DNA of 64,000 nucleotides from Cytophagaceae bacterium (lineage in GTDB: Bacteria; Bacteroidota; Bacteroidia; Cytophagales; Spirosomataceae): NCBI GenBank assembly GCA_016722655.1, contig JADKIR010000005.1, positions 806,001 through 870,000 on the forward strand. Reading direction: 5' to 3'. Positions 26,950-35,740 of the stretch are shown here, in pieces. The notes beneath the pieces were generated by a model. That model did no database searches, had not been told where the DNA came from, and saw only the letters and a list, made by a program, of their open reading frames with translations. Numbering within the stretch: the stretch's first letter is position 1; the number at the start of each line of letters is the position of its first letter. Position numbers and translations under genes: made by a program.

Positions 26950-27745
26950 CCGCTTTGATTCAGAACTGATTGACCAGTACGATTTGGTTGTTGAATGGCA
27001 GGATAGCCGCTTGAAAATTGCACTAAAAAACAAAAAAAACGGAATATTCTTTTGGTTTGAAGATTACTTCCTTGGAAATTATTCAACTTTTGATAACTCA
27101 ATAATCGATATAAGTAAAATTTTCAATTCTCATCAATTTTTGAAGGCCAATTTCTGGAATTCAATTACCTTTTTAATCGACACACCTCTTTTTGTGAAAA
27201 TTGAAAATATCTTTTTTGATTCCCATATTCCCGCTATCGATTATTTAAAAGCAGTTTTTCCGCAAATTATCGAATCTGAAATCAGGGCGGAAGCCATTGA
27301 AATTGGCGATAGCCATTTTGTATTCGGGATTTCCGAGAATATTTTCACATTCCTTTCTGAAACCTATCAAAATAAAACTATAAATATTAAGCCCAAATTG
27401 GCCCATTTGGCAGAAACTCTTACAAAAAAAGGCTTTCTCTCAAATAGTAATTTATTGATATTAAATGACAAATGGTTTGATTTAATAATAATTTCTGATG
27501 GAAATTTTTCGATAAAAAAAATGCCGTTTTTAAGTAATGAAATCAAAAGAAAGTATATCGAATTATTAAGGCACGGTAACCAAAAGACCTATTTATATGG
27601 CGAAATAACGCCCTTTTCGCATGTTTACAAAAAAATAAAATCTGAAATTGATAATATAGAAATAGGAAAACTACCCTCTGGAAACCGATTTTCCCAGTAT
27701 TTTGAAGAAATGCCCGAACAAAGGCATTTAAGTCTTTTTTTGTAA
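26921..27745 (+). CDS. DUF3822-like protein
   Basis: This 274-residue soluble protein has the general build of the Bacteroidota DUF3822 family: an N-terminal beta-rich half, the block IPAIDYLKAVFPQI in the middle, and a C-terminal actin-like-looking half with LLILNDKWFDLIIISDGNF and KTYLYGEITPFSHVY. Members often sit beside rsmD or coaD in other genomes (recalled, not checked); here neither is present. The start lies inside the Nudix gene (29-base overlap). Function is unknown. Confidence 0.6.
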   Translation: MEPIFKITDDRFDSELIDQYDLVVEWQDSRLKIALKNKKNGIFFWFEDYFLGNYSTFDNSIIDISKIFNSHQFLKANFWNSITFLIDTPLFVKIENIFFDSHIPAIDYLKAVFPQIIESEIRAEAIEIGDSHFVFGISENIFTFLSETYQNKTINIKPKLAHLAETLTKKGFLSNSNLLILNDKWFDLIIISDGNFSIKKMPFLSNEIKRKYIELLRHGNQKTYLYGEITPFSHVYKKIKSEIDNIEIGKLPSGNRFSQYFEEMPEQRHLSLFL

Positions 27746-27748
27746 AAA

Positions 27749-28087
27749 TTATTTCCTGAAAGTATAGTCGAAACCGTACTGAACTTTTAGATTATAATCA
27801 AAATATTCAATCGCCCTTTCAACTTCCTTTCCTTTTACCGCAATAAAATAAGGCTTTTTGCCCCTTTTATTGACTAACTTAGTATCCACTTTGTAAATTG
27901 TTCCTTCGGGAAAATTCTTAATAAATCGGCTTGGGATACTTACTTTGAGGTTTTCGGGTACTTGTTGGCCGTTGATAGTCTTTAATTTCATTTTGTCAGA
28001 CTTCAAATCATATAAAGCCTCGGCATACACATCTAGGAAATATTTTTTAGAGAATTCTGGAACTTCGTCCACTAAAGACAATTGCAT
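27749..28087 (-). CDS. Hypothetical protein, 112 aa
   Basis: A small Lys-rich soluble protein (pI probably high) with no signal or membrane segment. The sequence has alternating short strands (LKVSIPSRFIKNFPEGTIYK, PYFIAVKG) suggesting a compact beta fold. No family was recognised. It is convergent with the DUF3822-like gene and divergent from prs, with only 57 bases to the prs start. Any original prs N-terminus would have had to extend into this space. Confidence 0.55.
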   Translation of the reverse strand: MQLSLVDEVPEFSKKYFLDVYAEALYDLKSDKMKLKTINGQQVPENLKVSIPSRFIKNFPEGTIYKVDTKLVNKRGKKPYFIAVKGKEVERAIEYFDYNLKVQYGFDYTFRK

Positions 28088-28144
28088 TTTAGTAATTTTT
28101 ATAGATTCTGACGCAATTTAAATCCAATATTTGAAAAAAAATAG

Positions 28145-29020
28145 GTGAAAAGTATATTTTTTTGTACGCGATTTGCAGACAGCGAAAGCTCGGTCAATTT
28201 TGACGAATCGGTCAGGGGTTGTGATTTATTTCTATGTCAGGCCACATTTCCTAATGCCGACAATCTGATGGAATTACTCCTGATGATAGACGCAGCAAGA
28301 AGAGCCTCAGCTCACTATGTGGTTGCGGTTATTCCTTATTATGGTTATGCCAGGCAAGACAGAAAAGATCGTCCAAGAGTTGCAATTGGTGCAAAATTGG
28401 TAGCCAATATGTTGCGGGCAGCCGGGGCAGACAGAATCATGACGCTTGATTTGCATGCAGGTCAGATTCAGGGATTTTTTGACATTCCGGTTGATCACCT
28501 TGAAGGAACGTCGGTATTTGTGCCATACCTGAAGACTAAAAATATTGAAAACCTGATTTTTGCTTCCCCTGATGTGGGTGGTGTGTCAAGAGTTAGAAAG
28601 TTTGCAAGTTTTTTCGAAGCTGATATTGTGATTTGTGATAAGCAAAGAAAAAAAGCAAACGAGATTGCTGGAATGCAGCTTATTGGTGACGTAAAAGATG
28701 CCAATGTGGTTTTGGTTGACGACATGATCGATACCGGTGGTACTATTTGTAAAGCCGCCGAACTGATTATGGAAAAAGGTGCGAAATCGGTTAGAGCAGT
28801 AGCGACTCATGCGGTGATGTCGCACAAAGCACATGAAAATATCACCAATTCGGTTTTTACAGAGGTGATAGTATCGGATTCTATTCCTTTAAAAATGGAT
28901 AATCCGAAAATAAAAGTTATTTCGGTAGCTGAGCTTTTTGCTCATGCCATCGGAAGAATCAGAGACAATGGATCTATTAGTTCATTATTTATAAATTATC
29001 AACATCAAATTACATTTTAA
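28145..29020 (+). CDS. prs: Ribose-phosphate pyrophosphokinase, N-terminally shortened
   Basis: Makes PRPP from ribose 5-phosphate and ATP for nucleotide, His and Trp synthesis. From FADSESSVNFDESVRGCD onward the protein is a standard Prs: VAVIPYYGYARQDRKDR (ATP loop), DLHAGQIQGFFDIPVDHL, and the PRPP loop VVLVDDMIDTGGTICKA. The first ~38 residues of the family are reduced to ten (VKSIFFCTRF), using a GTG start directly after an in-frame TAG. About 28 residues covering the first helix and second strand are missing, and no trace of them is seen upstream in any frame. Either an in-frame deletion or an assembly collapse has occurred; activity is doubtful. rplY follows after 2 bases. Confidence 0.85.
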   Translation: MKSIFFCTRFADSESSVNFDESVRGCDLFLCQATFPNADNLMELLLMIDAARRASAHYVVAVIPYYGYARQDRKDRPRVAIGAKLVANMLRAAGADRIMTLDLHAGQIQGFFDIPVDHLEGTSVFVPYLKTKNIENLIFASPDVGGVSRVRKFASFFEADIVICDKQRKKANEIAGMQLIGDVKDANVVLVDDMIDTGGTICKAAELIMEKGAKSVRAVATHAVMSHKAHENITNSVFTEVIVSDSIPLKMDNPKIKVISVAELFAHAIGRIRDNGSISSLFINYQHQITF

Positions 29021-29022
29021 TT

Positions 29023-29589
29023 ATGAAAGTAACTGAGATTGTAGGGTTTAAAAGAGCGAATCTCGGTCGTCAGGCTGCTCAGGAGTTGCGTGCACAAGGC
29101 ATGGTTCCGGGTATTCTGTATGGCGGAGCAGAGCAAGTGTCATTTTATGCACCGGCTTATTTGTTCAGACCACTTATCTTTACGCCTGATGCGTTTGAAA
29201 TCAAATTGACTATCGAAGGAAAAGAGTACACTGCCATTCTTCAAGACAAGCAGTTTCACCCTGTTAACGACCTTCTGGTACACGTTGATTTACTTGAAAT
29301 CACTCCTGAAAAGATTATCACTATTTCTATTCCGATCAGATTGACCGGTACAGCAATAGGTGCAAAAAAAGGGGGTAAATTGGTACAGACTTTGCCGACT
29401 ATTAAAGTAAAAGGACCAGCTAAGGATATTCCTGATTTGGTAAACCTTGATGTTACTGATCTTGATTTAGGAAAATCTATCAAAGTTAAATCTCTGGAGC
29501 TTCCGGGACTTACTATTTTGGATCCTGAAGCAAATCCGGTAGCAAACGTGGCAATCCCTCGTGCATTGAGAGGTACATTGAACGCTTAA
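29023..29589 (+). CDS. rplY: 50S ribosomal protein L25/general stress protein Ctc
   Basis: Binds 5S rRNA in the large subunit. At 188 residues it is the long Ctc form: an N-terminal L25 domain (KRANLGRQAAQELRAQGMVP, ILYGG) followed by the beta-rich TL5 C-terminal domain (IPIRLTGTAIGAKKGGKL, LDVTDLDLGKSIKVKSLELP). The prs-rplY pairing, with 2 bases between them, is widely conserved in bacteria and supports both assignments. A terminator follows. Confidence 0.95.
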   Translation: MKVTEIVGFKRANLGRQAAQELRAQGMVPGILYGGAEQVSFYAPAYLFRPLIFTPDAFEIKLTIEGKEYTAILQDKQFHPVNDLLVHVDLLEITPEKIITISIPIRLTGTAIGAKKGGKLVQTLPTIKVKGPAKDIPDLVNLDVTDLDLGKSIKVKSLELPGLTILDPEANPVANVAIPRALRGTLNA

Positions 29590-29608
29590 TAAGATTTTCT
29601 TATTTTAT

Positions 29609-29641
29609 GCAAAAAGAGCTCCAAAACGGGGCTCTTTTTTT
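29609..29641 (+). terminator. Intrinsic terminator after rplY
   Basis: agagctcc (29614-29621 region) pairs with ggggctct (29628-29635 region), including a G-U pair, flanked by A and by a run of seven T. Confidence 0.88.
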
Positions 29642-29666
29642 ATGCAAATTATTAAAAATGAAGGAA

Positions 29667-30365
29667 TTATGAGATTATTTTTTTTATTCTTTCCAATAAA
29701 ATATCGATTCCCTCCACCGCAGTTTTCTGAATAAATTCTACATTTTTGGTGCTAAAAGAATAACCTGGCAAAGAAGGGTCTATGACATATTTTGGCACTT
29801 CAATTCCTACATAACCCACCAATCCGGCAGCTGGATATACCTGCAAACTTGTGCCAATGACCACGAAAATATCAGCATTAAGACAAATATCTGCCGCCGG
29901 GTCTATCATTGGGACCATTTCACCAAACCACACAATATGTGGTCTCAACTGACCGCCATCTTCTGCCAAATCCCCCAGATTAATTGCCTTATTTTCAACT
30001 TCATAAATCAGATCAGGATTTTTCACACTTCTGACTTTTGAAAGCTCTCCATGCAGATGCACCACATTTTTTGAACCAGCCTTTTCATGCAGATTATCAA
30101 CATTTTGCGTGATAATAATAACATCAAAATCCTTTTCCAGATCAGCAAGAACGAGATGAGCATGATTTGGCTCTGCCAAATATGCCTGTTTTCTTCTTTC
30201 ATTATAAAAATCGAGCACCAATTGCGGATTCTTTTTCCAGCCTTCGGGGGTGGCGACTTCTTCAATGGCATAGTTTTCCCATAAACCACCCATATCACGG
30301 AAGGTTTTCAGGCCACTTTCGGCACTGATACCTGCACCTGTAAGTACAACTAATTTCTTTTTCAT
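29667..30365 (-). CDS. cobB: Sirtuin NAD-dependent protein deacylase
   Basis: Removes acyl groups from lysines using NAD+. Taken from the ATG at 30365 (232 residues; four extra residues from 30377 would lie in the topA terminator). Motifs are VLTGAGISAESGLKTFRD, ITQNVDNLHEKAG, catalytic His in VHLHGEL, and VIGTSLQVYPAAGL. FYNERRKQ supplies the Tyr-x-x-Arg pair typical of SIRT5/CobB enzymes that prefer succinyl or malonyl lysine. The four zinc-binding cysteines of most sirtuins are absent: after VHLHGELSKVRS comes KNPDLIYEV, with no CxxC. It lies directly downstream of topA on the same strand but after a terminator. Confidence 0.92.
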   Translation of the reverse strand: MKKKLVVLTGAGISAESGLKTFRDMGGLWENYAIEEVATPEGWKKNPQLVLDFYNERRKQAYLAEPNHAHLVLADLEKDFDVIIITQNVDNLHEKAGSKNVVHLHGELSKVRSVKNPDLIYEVENKAINLGDLAEDGGQLRPHIVWFGEMVPMIDPAADICLNADIFVVIGTSLQVYPAAGLVGYVGIEVPKYVIDPSLPGYSFSTKNVEFIQKTAVEGIDILLERIKKIIS

Positions 30366-30391
30366 AAAAAAAAGCACCCTTTTGAGGTGCC
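30366..30391 (-). terminator. Intrinsic terminator after topA
   Basis: On the minus strand gcacc (30390-30386) pairs with ggtgc (30378-30374), followed by a run of eight T that ends at the cobB start codon. Confidence 0.75.
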
Positions 30392-30399
30392 GTTTAATT

Positions 30400-32871
30400 T
30401 TAACTTTCTGCCAGTTTCAAACATTCTTCAAGTGTAAGACTGGCAGGCTCGGTACCTTTTGGAATCTTTACATTCCGTTTACCCACCTGAATATAAGGCC
30501 CGTAACGCCCGTTCAATACCTTCACTTTATCATTTTCGGGAAATTCTTTTATGATTTTCTTGGCAGCGGCCTCCTTTTGTTCGGCGATAATCTCAGCTAC
30601 TCGCTTGTCATCAATCGTAAGAGGATCATCAGTCTTACCTATGTTGTAATAGGTTGGGCCATGTTTGATATATGGTCCAAACCTTCCCTTGTTGATTACC
30701 ACCGGCTGACCGTCATAATCAGCCATATCGCGGGGAAGAGAGTTGTCCGTTCCGTTTTGACGAGCCGTAATAATCTCTATTGCTCTTTCTTTGGTTACAG
30801 TCAAAGGATCTTCTCCTTTCTCCAGATTGATATATTTGCCATTGTACAACACGTAAGGACCATAGCGGCCTTCATTCACCACAATCGCATTTCCCTCATG
30901 TAAACCTAATTCCAAAGGTAATTTTGGCCCTTGTAAAATCGCCAGAGCCTCTTCGAAAGTGATATTGGAAATCAGCGTTCCTTTTTTGATAGAAACAAAA
31001 GTCGGTTTGTCTTCATCTGTGGCCTCACCGACCTGAATATATGGACCAAATCTTCCGATTTTTGCAAATATTTTCTTTCCGGAATCCGGGTCAACGCCTA
31101 GTTCAAAAGATCCGGCAGCTTTGGCTCCATTTTCACCGGTAGCTTCTTCTATTTTATGATGGAATTCTTTATAAAAATTCTCGATCATCTTTTGCCAGGA
31201 AACTTTCCCTTCGGCTACGTCGTCAAATTCATTCTCTACTTTGGCAGTAAATTTATAGTTGAGTACATCTTCGAAGTTTTCGACCAGATAATCATTTACT
31301 ATTATTCCCAGGTTAGTAGGAAATAATTTAGCTTTTTCAGCACCAAAGTTTTCAGTGCCCACAGTGCTTGAAATCTCACCGTCTTTCAATAAGTAATCTT
31401 TAAATTCCCTTTGGAAACCTGGTCGATCTTCTTTAATGATATACTCTCTTTTTATTACCGTAGAAATAGTAGGAGCATAAGTGGAAGGACGACCAATACC
31501 CAATTCTTCAAGTTTCTTCACCAGTGAAGCTTCGGTATATCTTGCCGGTGGACGGGAAAACCGTTCTGTGGCTTTCAACTGTTTCAGTGCCAGCTCCTGC
31601 CCTACTGACAATGGCGGCAACATATCTTTGTTTTCTTCATCTTCGTCATCAGTCGATTCCAAATACACTTTAAGGAATCCTTCAAATTTAATGACTTCAC
31701 CTGTTGCGGTAAGTTCCTCTGGTCTGGTAGAAATCCCGATTTTGGCGATTGTCCTTTCAATCAGGGCTTCGGACATCTGGGAGGCAATCGCCCTTTTCCA
31801 TATCAAATCATAAAGCCTTTTTTCATTGCGGTCATTCCCGGTTTCAGATACTGAAAAATCAGTAGGTCTGATGGCCTCGTGAGCTTCCTGAGCCGATTTA
31901 TCTTTGGTTTTGAAAACTCTGGGCTTAGAGAATTTCTCACCATAAGCATTAATAATCTGAGATTTGGCATTATCGATGGCTTCCTGCGACAGATTGGTAG
32001 AGTCAGTACGCATGTAGGAGATTTTACCCGATTCGTATAGTTTCTGTGCCAAAGTCATGGTTTGCAATACCGAAAAACCAAGTTTTCTTGAAGCCTCCTG
32101 CTGCAAAGTTGAAGTTGTAAATGGCGGTGCCGGACTTTTAGTGGTAGGCTTAACTTCCAATCCATTGATTTTGTAAATAGCCGGCACACAATCCTGCAAA
32201 AACTTCTGAGCTTCACCTTCAGTTTCAAAATTTTTGCCTAATTCAGCGGTAAGGACTTTATTTTTTTCTACTAAAAACTGTGCTACAACCTTAAAAGATG
32301 ATTTGGATTGAAAACTCTCAATTTCTCTTTCCCTTTCTACCACAATCCTCACTGTAACTGACTGAACACGACCCGCTGAAAGGTTTTTTCTGTCACCGGC
32401 TTTGATTTTTTTCCAAAGTACCGGCGAAAGCTGAAAACCCACCAAACGATCCAGAATACGGCGTGCCTGCTGTGCGTTAACCAGGTCAATATCAATATGG
32501 CGAGGAGTCTCAATAGCCTTATTTATTGCATTTTTGGTAATTTCTCTGAAAACTATCCTTTTGGTATCATCGCCAAGATTCAGAGCTTCTTTCAGGTGCC
32601 AGGAGATGGCCTCTCCTTCGCGGTCATCATCAGTCGCGAGCCAAACTTCCTTACCTTTTGCAAGATTCTTGAGTTCATTAACCACTTTTACCTTGTCAGA
32701 AGAAATCTGATAATTGGGTGCAAACTGATTTTCGACATCAACCCCCAACTCTTTTTCCGGAAGATCTCTGATATGACCAAAGCTCGACTTTACGATAAAA
32801 TCGCTTCCTAAATACCCTTCAATTGTTTTTGCTTTGGCTGGAGACTCTACTATTACCAGATTTTTTGACAT
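30400..32871 (-). CDS. topA: DNA topoisomerase I (type IA)
   Basis: Relaxes negative supercoils through a covalent 5'-phosphotyrosine. The 823-residue protein begins with the Toprim domain (VIVESPAKAKTIEGYLG; ATDDDREGEAISWHL). It has the active-site tyrosine in SYMRTDSTNLS and the central domain end in LEELGIGRPSTYAPT. Instead of C-terminal Cys4 zinc fingers it carries four short repeats of the form GRFGPYIqvG (near residues 610, 680, 735 and 800), the arrangement seen in Bacteroidota. cobB follows after a terminator. Confidence 0.97.
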   Translation of the reverse strand: MSKNLVIVESPAKAKTIEGYLGSDFIVKSSFGHIRDLPEKELGVDVENQFAPNYQISSDKVKVVNELKNLAKGKEVWLATDDDREGEAISWHLKEALNLGDDTKRIVFREITKNAINKAIETPRHIDIDLVNAQQARRILDRLVGFQLSPVLWKKIKAGDRKNLSAGRVQSVTVRIVVEREREIESFQSKSSFKVVAQFLVEKNKVLTAELGKNFETEGEAQKFLQDCVPAIYKINGLEVKPTTKSPAPPFTTSTLQQEASRKLGFSVLQTMTLAQKLYESGKISYMRTDSTNLSQEAIDNAKSQIINAYGEKFSKPRVFKTKDKSAQEAHEAIRPTDFSVSETGNDRNEKRLYDLIWKRAIASQMSEALIERTIAKIGISTRPEELTATGEVIKFEGFLKVYLESTDDEDEENKDMLPPLSVGQELALKQLKATERFSRPPARYTEASLVKKLEELGIGRPSTYAPTISTVIKREYIIKEDRPGFQREFKDYLLKDGEISSTVGTENFGAEKAKLFPTNLGIIVNDYLVENFEDVLNYKFTAKVENEFDDVAEGKVSWQKMIENFYKEFHHKIEEATGENGAKAAGSFELGVDPDSGKKIFAKIGRFGPYIQVGEATDEDKPTFVSIKKGTLISNITFEEALAILQGPKLPLELGLHEGNAIVVNEGRYGPYVLYNGKYINLEKGEDPLTVTKERAIEIITARQNGTDNSLPRDMADYDGQPVVINKGRFGPYIKHGPTYYNIGKTDDPLTIDDKRVAEIIAEQKEAAAKKIIKEFPENDKVKVLNGRYGPYIQVGKRNVKIPKGTEPASLTLEECLKLAES

Positions 32872-33330
32872 ACTTAATATATAAATGTACAGAAACCTAA
32901 ATGTGAAATTTGGGGCAAAATAAGTATATTATAATTTTAAACCGAAACTTTTTTTAAACATAAGACTCAAAAATGCTTTTTTTAGCCATGTATTTAAGGG
33001 TTTTTTCTATCAAAAAATCAAAATATAGATATAAATAAGCAAACACAACAAAACACCATTTCTTGAAATATTTATATTATATTAAGGATTTCAAAAATCT
33101 AATTTGAAAAAAAACATACCAAACTCGAAGTTTTTCCTATTTTTAAAAAAATATTTTTATAAAAAATTTAACTTGAAATAATATATAAAAACTTATTATT
33201 CAATACTTTAATAAATTTGAATCATTAAAATTTCATGATAATTAAAAAAAATAAAAATAATCCTATTTTGAAATATAAAATCAATTCGTACTTTTGGAAA
33301 ATAGAATTAAAAAAATAAAATATTAAACTG
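32872..33330. other. 459-base AT-rich divergent region between topA and aconitase
   Basis: No coding sequence. It contains the aconitase promoter (33267-33296). The topA side has no clear promoter match. Long A and T tracts may give bent DNA (inference). Confidence 0.6.
33267..33296 (+). promoter_or_regulatory. Promoter of aconitase (TTTG-N18-TACTTTTG)
   Basis: TTTG at 33267-33270 and TACTTTTG at 33289-33296 match the Bacteroidota sigma -33/-7 consensus with an 18-base spacer. The expected start near 33301-33303 leaves a leader of about 30 bases before the ATG. Confidence 0.78.
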
Positions 33331-35601
33331 ATGAAAGTATTTGATTTGGACATGATAAAAGCGACTTACGCCAAGTTTCCTGAAAGAGTGGAAGCCGCTA
33401 AGAAGCTTTTAGGAAGACCAATGACTTTGGCTGAAAAGATTTTATATGTTCACCTTTGGGACAACCTTCCTACCAAGCCTTATGAACGGGGTAAAGACTA
33501 CGTTGACTTTGCTCCGGACCGTGTAGCCATGCAGGACGCCACCGCTCAGATGGCCCTTTTGCAGTTTATGCAGGCTCAGCGTGAAAAAGTTGCTGTACCC
33601 TCAACCGTTCACTGCGATCACCTGATTCAGGCCAAAGTGGGTGCTACTGAGGATTTGAAGATTGCCAATGAGACCAATAAAGAAGTTTACGACTTCCTTT
33701 CGTCAGTATCTAATAAATATGGTATCGGTTTCTGGAAACCCGGTGCTGGTATCATTCACCAGGTTGTTCTGGAAAACTATTCATTTCCGGGTGGAATGAT
33801 GATCGGTACCGACTCTCACACGCCTAATGCAGGTGGATTGGGTATGATCGCTATCGGGGTTGGTGGAGCTGATGCTTGCGACGTAATGGCCGGCTTACCT
33901 TGGGAGCTAAAAATGCCAAAGCTAATAGGTGTAAAACTTACTGGATCATTGAAAGGATGGGCTTCTGCCAAAGACGTTATTCTTGAAGTGGCCGGTCGCC
34001 TTACAGTAAAAGGTGGAACTGGTGCTATTGTAGAATACTTCGGAACAGGTGCCGACAAACTTTCGGCCACCGGAAAAGGTACCATCTGTAACATGGGTGC
34101 TGAGATTGGAGCTACCACTTCAGTTTTTGGATTTGATAAAAAAATAGGAAAATACCTGATTGCTACCGGAAGAAGAAATGTTGCGATAGCTGCAGGAAGA
34201 ATCAAAGAATATCTTCGTCCTGACCAGGATTGTATCGATAATCCTGAAAAATACTACGATCAGGTAATCGAAATCAACCTTTCTAAACTGGAGCCAAGAA
34301 TCAATGGTCCTTTTACTCCGGATTTGGCATGGCCACTTTCAAAATTTGCTGCTGCTGTTAAGAAAAACAACTGGCCGGCGAAACTGGATGTAGGCTTGAT
34401 AGGCTCTTGTACCAACTCTTCTTACGAGGATATGACCAGGGCAGCTTCTGTTGCCAATCAGGCAGCAGAGAAAAATATCAAAGCCAAAGCTGAATATACC
34501 ATTACTCCGGGTTCTGAATTGGTAAGATTTACAGCTGAGAGAGACGGTCTTTTAGCTACTTTTGGAAAAATTGGCGGTGTAGTATTGGCTAACGCTTGTG
34601 GTCCTTGTATAGGCCAGTGGGCTCGTCATGGTGCAGAGAAAGGCGAAAGAAACTCAATCATCACGTCGTTTAACCGTAATTTCGCCAAAAGAGCCGACGG
34701 TAACCCCAATACCCATGCGTTTGTGGCTTCACCTGAAATCGTGACTGCATTTGCTATTGCCGGAGATTTGACATTCAATCCTGCCAAAGATACCCTGACC
34801 AACGAAAAAGGCGAGCAGGTAAGATTGGATCCTCCATTGGGAATCGAATTGCCACCAATGGGCTTCGATGTATTGGATGCAGGATATCAAAAACCTGCAC
34901 GTAGCGGTAAAAATGTTAAGGTTAAAGTGAGCGTAAAGTCTGACAGACTGCAACTATTGGCACCGTTTGCCAAATGGGAAGGTAGCGACCTTAAAGGCCT
35001 GAAGCTTCTGATTAAAGCCAAAGGAAAATGTACCACTGACCATATCTCTATGGCCGGTCCATGGTTAAAATACCGCGGTCACCTTGACAACATCTCCAAT
35101 AACCTATTGATAGGTGCCGTAAACTTCGCCAACGAAGCTACCAACAAAGTTAAAAACCAGTTGACCGGCGAATACGGTGAAGTACCAGCTGTACAACGTG
35201 CATATAAAGCCGCTGGCATTGGCTCTATCGTAATCGGTGACGAAAACTACGGTGAAGGCTCATCAAGAGAGCATGCAGCCATGGAGCCACGTCATTTGGG
35301 TGTGAGAGCTATATTGGTAAAATCGTTTGCTCGTATTCACGAAACCAACCTCAAAAAACAAGGTATGTTGGCTTTGACATTTGCCAATCCGGCAGATTAT
35401 GATAAAATCAAAGAAGATGACAGCTTTGATATCGTAGGTTTGACTTCATTTGCTCCGGGCAAACCGTTGACTGTTGTGGCCAACCATACCGATGGCAGCA
35501 AAGACGAAATCACCGTTAATCATACTTACAATGATGCCCAAATCGGCTGGTTCAAAGCCGGTGCGGCACTGAATATCATTGCAGAGCAAGCCGGAAAATA
35601 A
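33331..35601 (+). CDS. acn: Aconitate hydratase (mitochondrial type)
   Basis: Interconverts citrate and isocitrate in the TCA cycle using a [4Fe-4S] cluster. At 756 residues it belongs to the mitochondrial-type clade. Cluster cysteines are in LIGSCTNSSYEDM and ANACGPCIGQW. Other signatures are PSTVHCDHLIQA, GTDSHTPNAGGLGMIAIGVGG, the swivel-domain KGKCTTDHISMAGPW, and the substrate-binding GEGSSREHAAMEPRHLG. The gene stands alone, with a good promoter and a terminator. Codon use is more GC-rich and regular than in the following island, as expected for a highly expressed gene. Confidence 0.97.
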   Translation: MKVFDLDMIKATYAKFPERVEAAKKLLGRPMTLAEKILYVHLWDNLPTKPYERGKDYVDFAPDRVAMQDATAQMALLQFMQAQREKVAVPSTVHCDHLIQAKVGATEDLKIANETNKEVYDFLSSVSNKYGIGFWKPGAGIIHQVVLENYSFPGGMMIGTDSHTPNAGGLGMIAIGVGGADACDVMAGLPWELKMPKLIGVKLTGSLKGWASAKDVILEVAGRLTVKGGTGAIVEYFGTGADKLSATGKGTICNMGAEIGATTSVFGFDKKIGKYLIATGRRNVAIAAGRIKEYLRPDQDCIDNPEKYYDQVIEINLSKLEPRINGPFTPDLAWPLSKFAAAVKKNNWPAKLDVGLIGSCTNSSYEDMTRAASVANQAAEKNIKAKAEYTITPGSELVRFTAERDGLLATFGKIGGVVLANACGPCIGQWARHGAEKGERNSIITSFNRNFAKRADGNPNTHAFVASPEIVTAFAIAGDLTFNPAKDTLTNEKGEQVRLDPPLGIELPPMGFDVLDAGYQKPARSGKNVKVKVSVKSDRLQLLAPFAKWEGSDLKGLKLLIKAKGKCTTDHISMAGPWLKYRGHLDNISNNLLIGAVNFANEATNKVKNQLTGEYGEVPAVQRAYKAAGIGSIVIGDENYGEGSSREHAAMEPRHLGVRAILVKSFARIHETNLKKQGMLALTFANPADYDKIKEDDSFDIVGLTSFAPGKPLTVVANHTDGSKDEITVNHTYNDAQIGWFKAGAALNIIAEQAGK

Positions 35602-35626
35602 GATTTCTTGCTTATGTTTTGTGGAG

Positions 35627-35660
35627 AATCCCTGGCTGAGAGGCCGGGGATTTTTTTTTG
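35627..35660 (+). terminator. Intrinsic terminator after aconitase
   Basis: aatccctggc (35627-35636) pairs with gccggggatt (35643-35652) through one G-U pair, and a run of about nine T follows. Confidence 0.92.
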
Positions 35661-35740
35661 GGATTCGAAAGTTTATTAGTTATTGGAATTCTCTTTTTGA
35701 TTTTTTTTTAATAAATTCGAAAATATTAATTGAATTCTAG

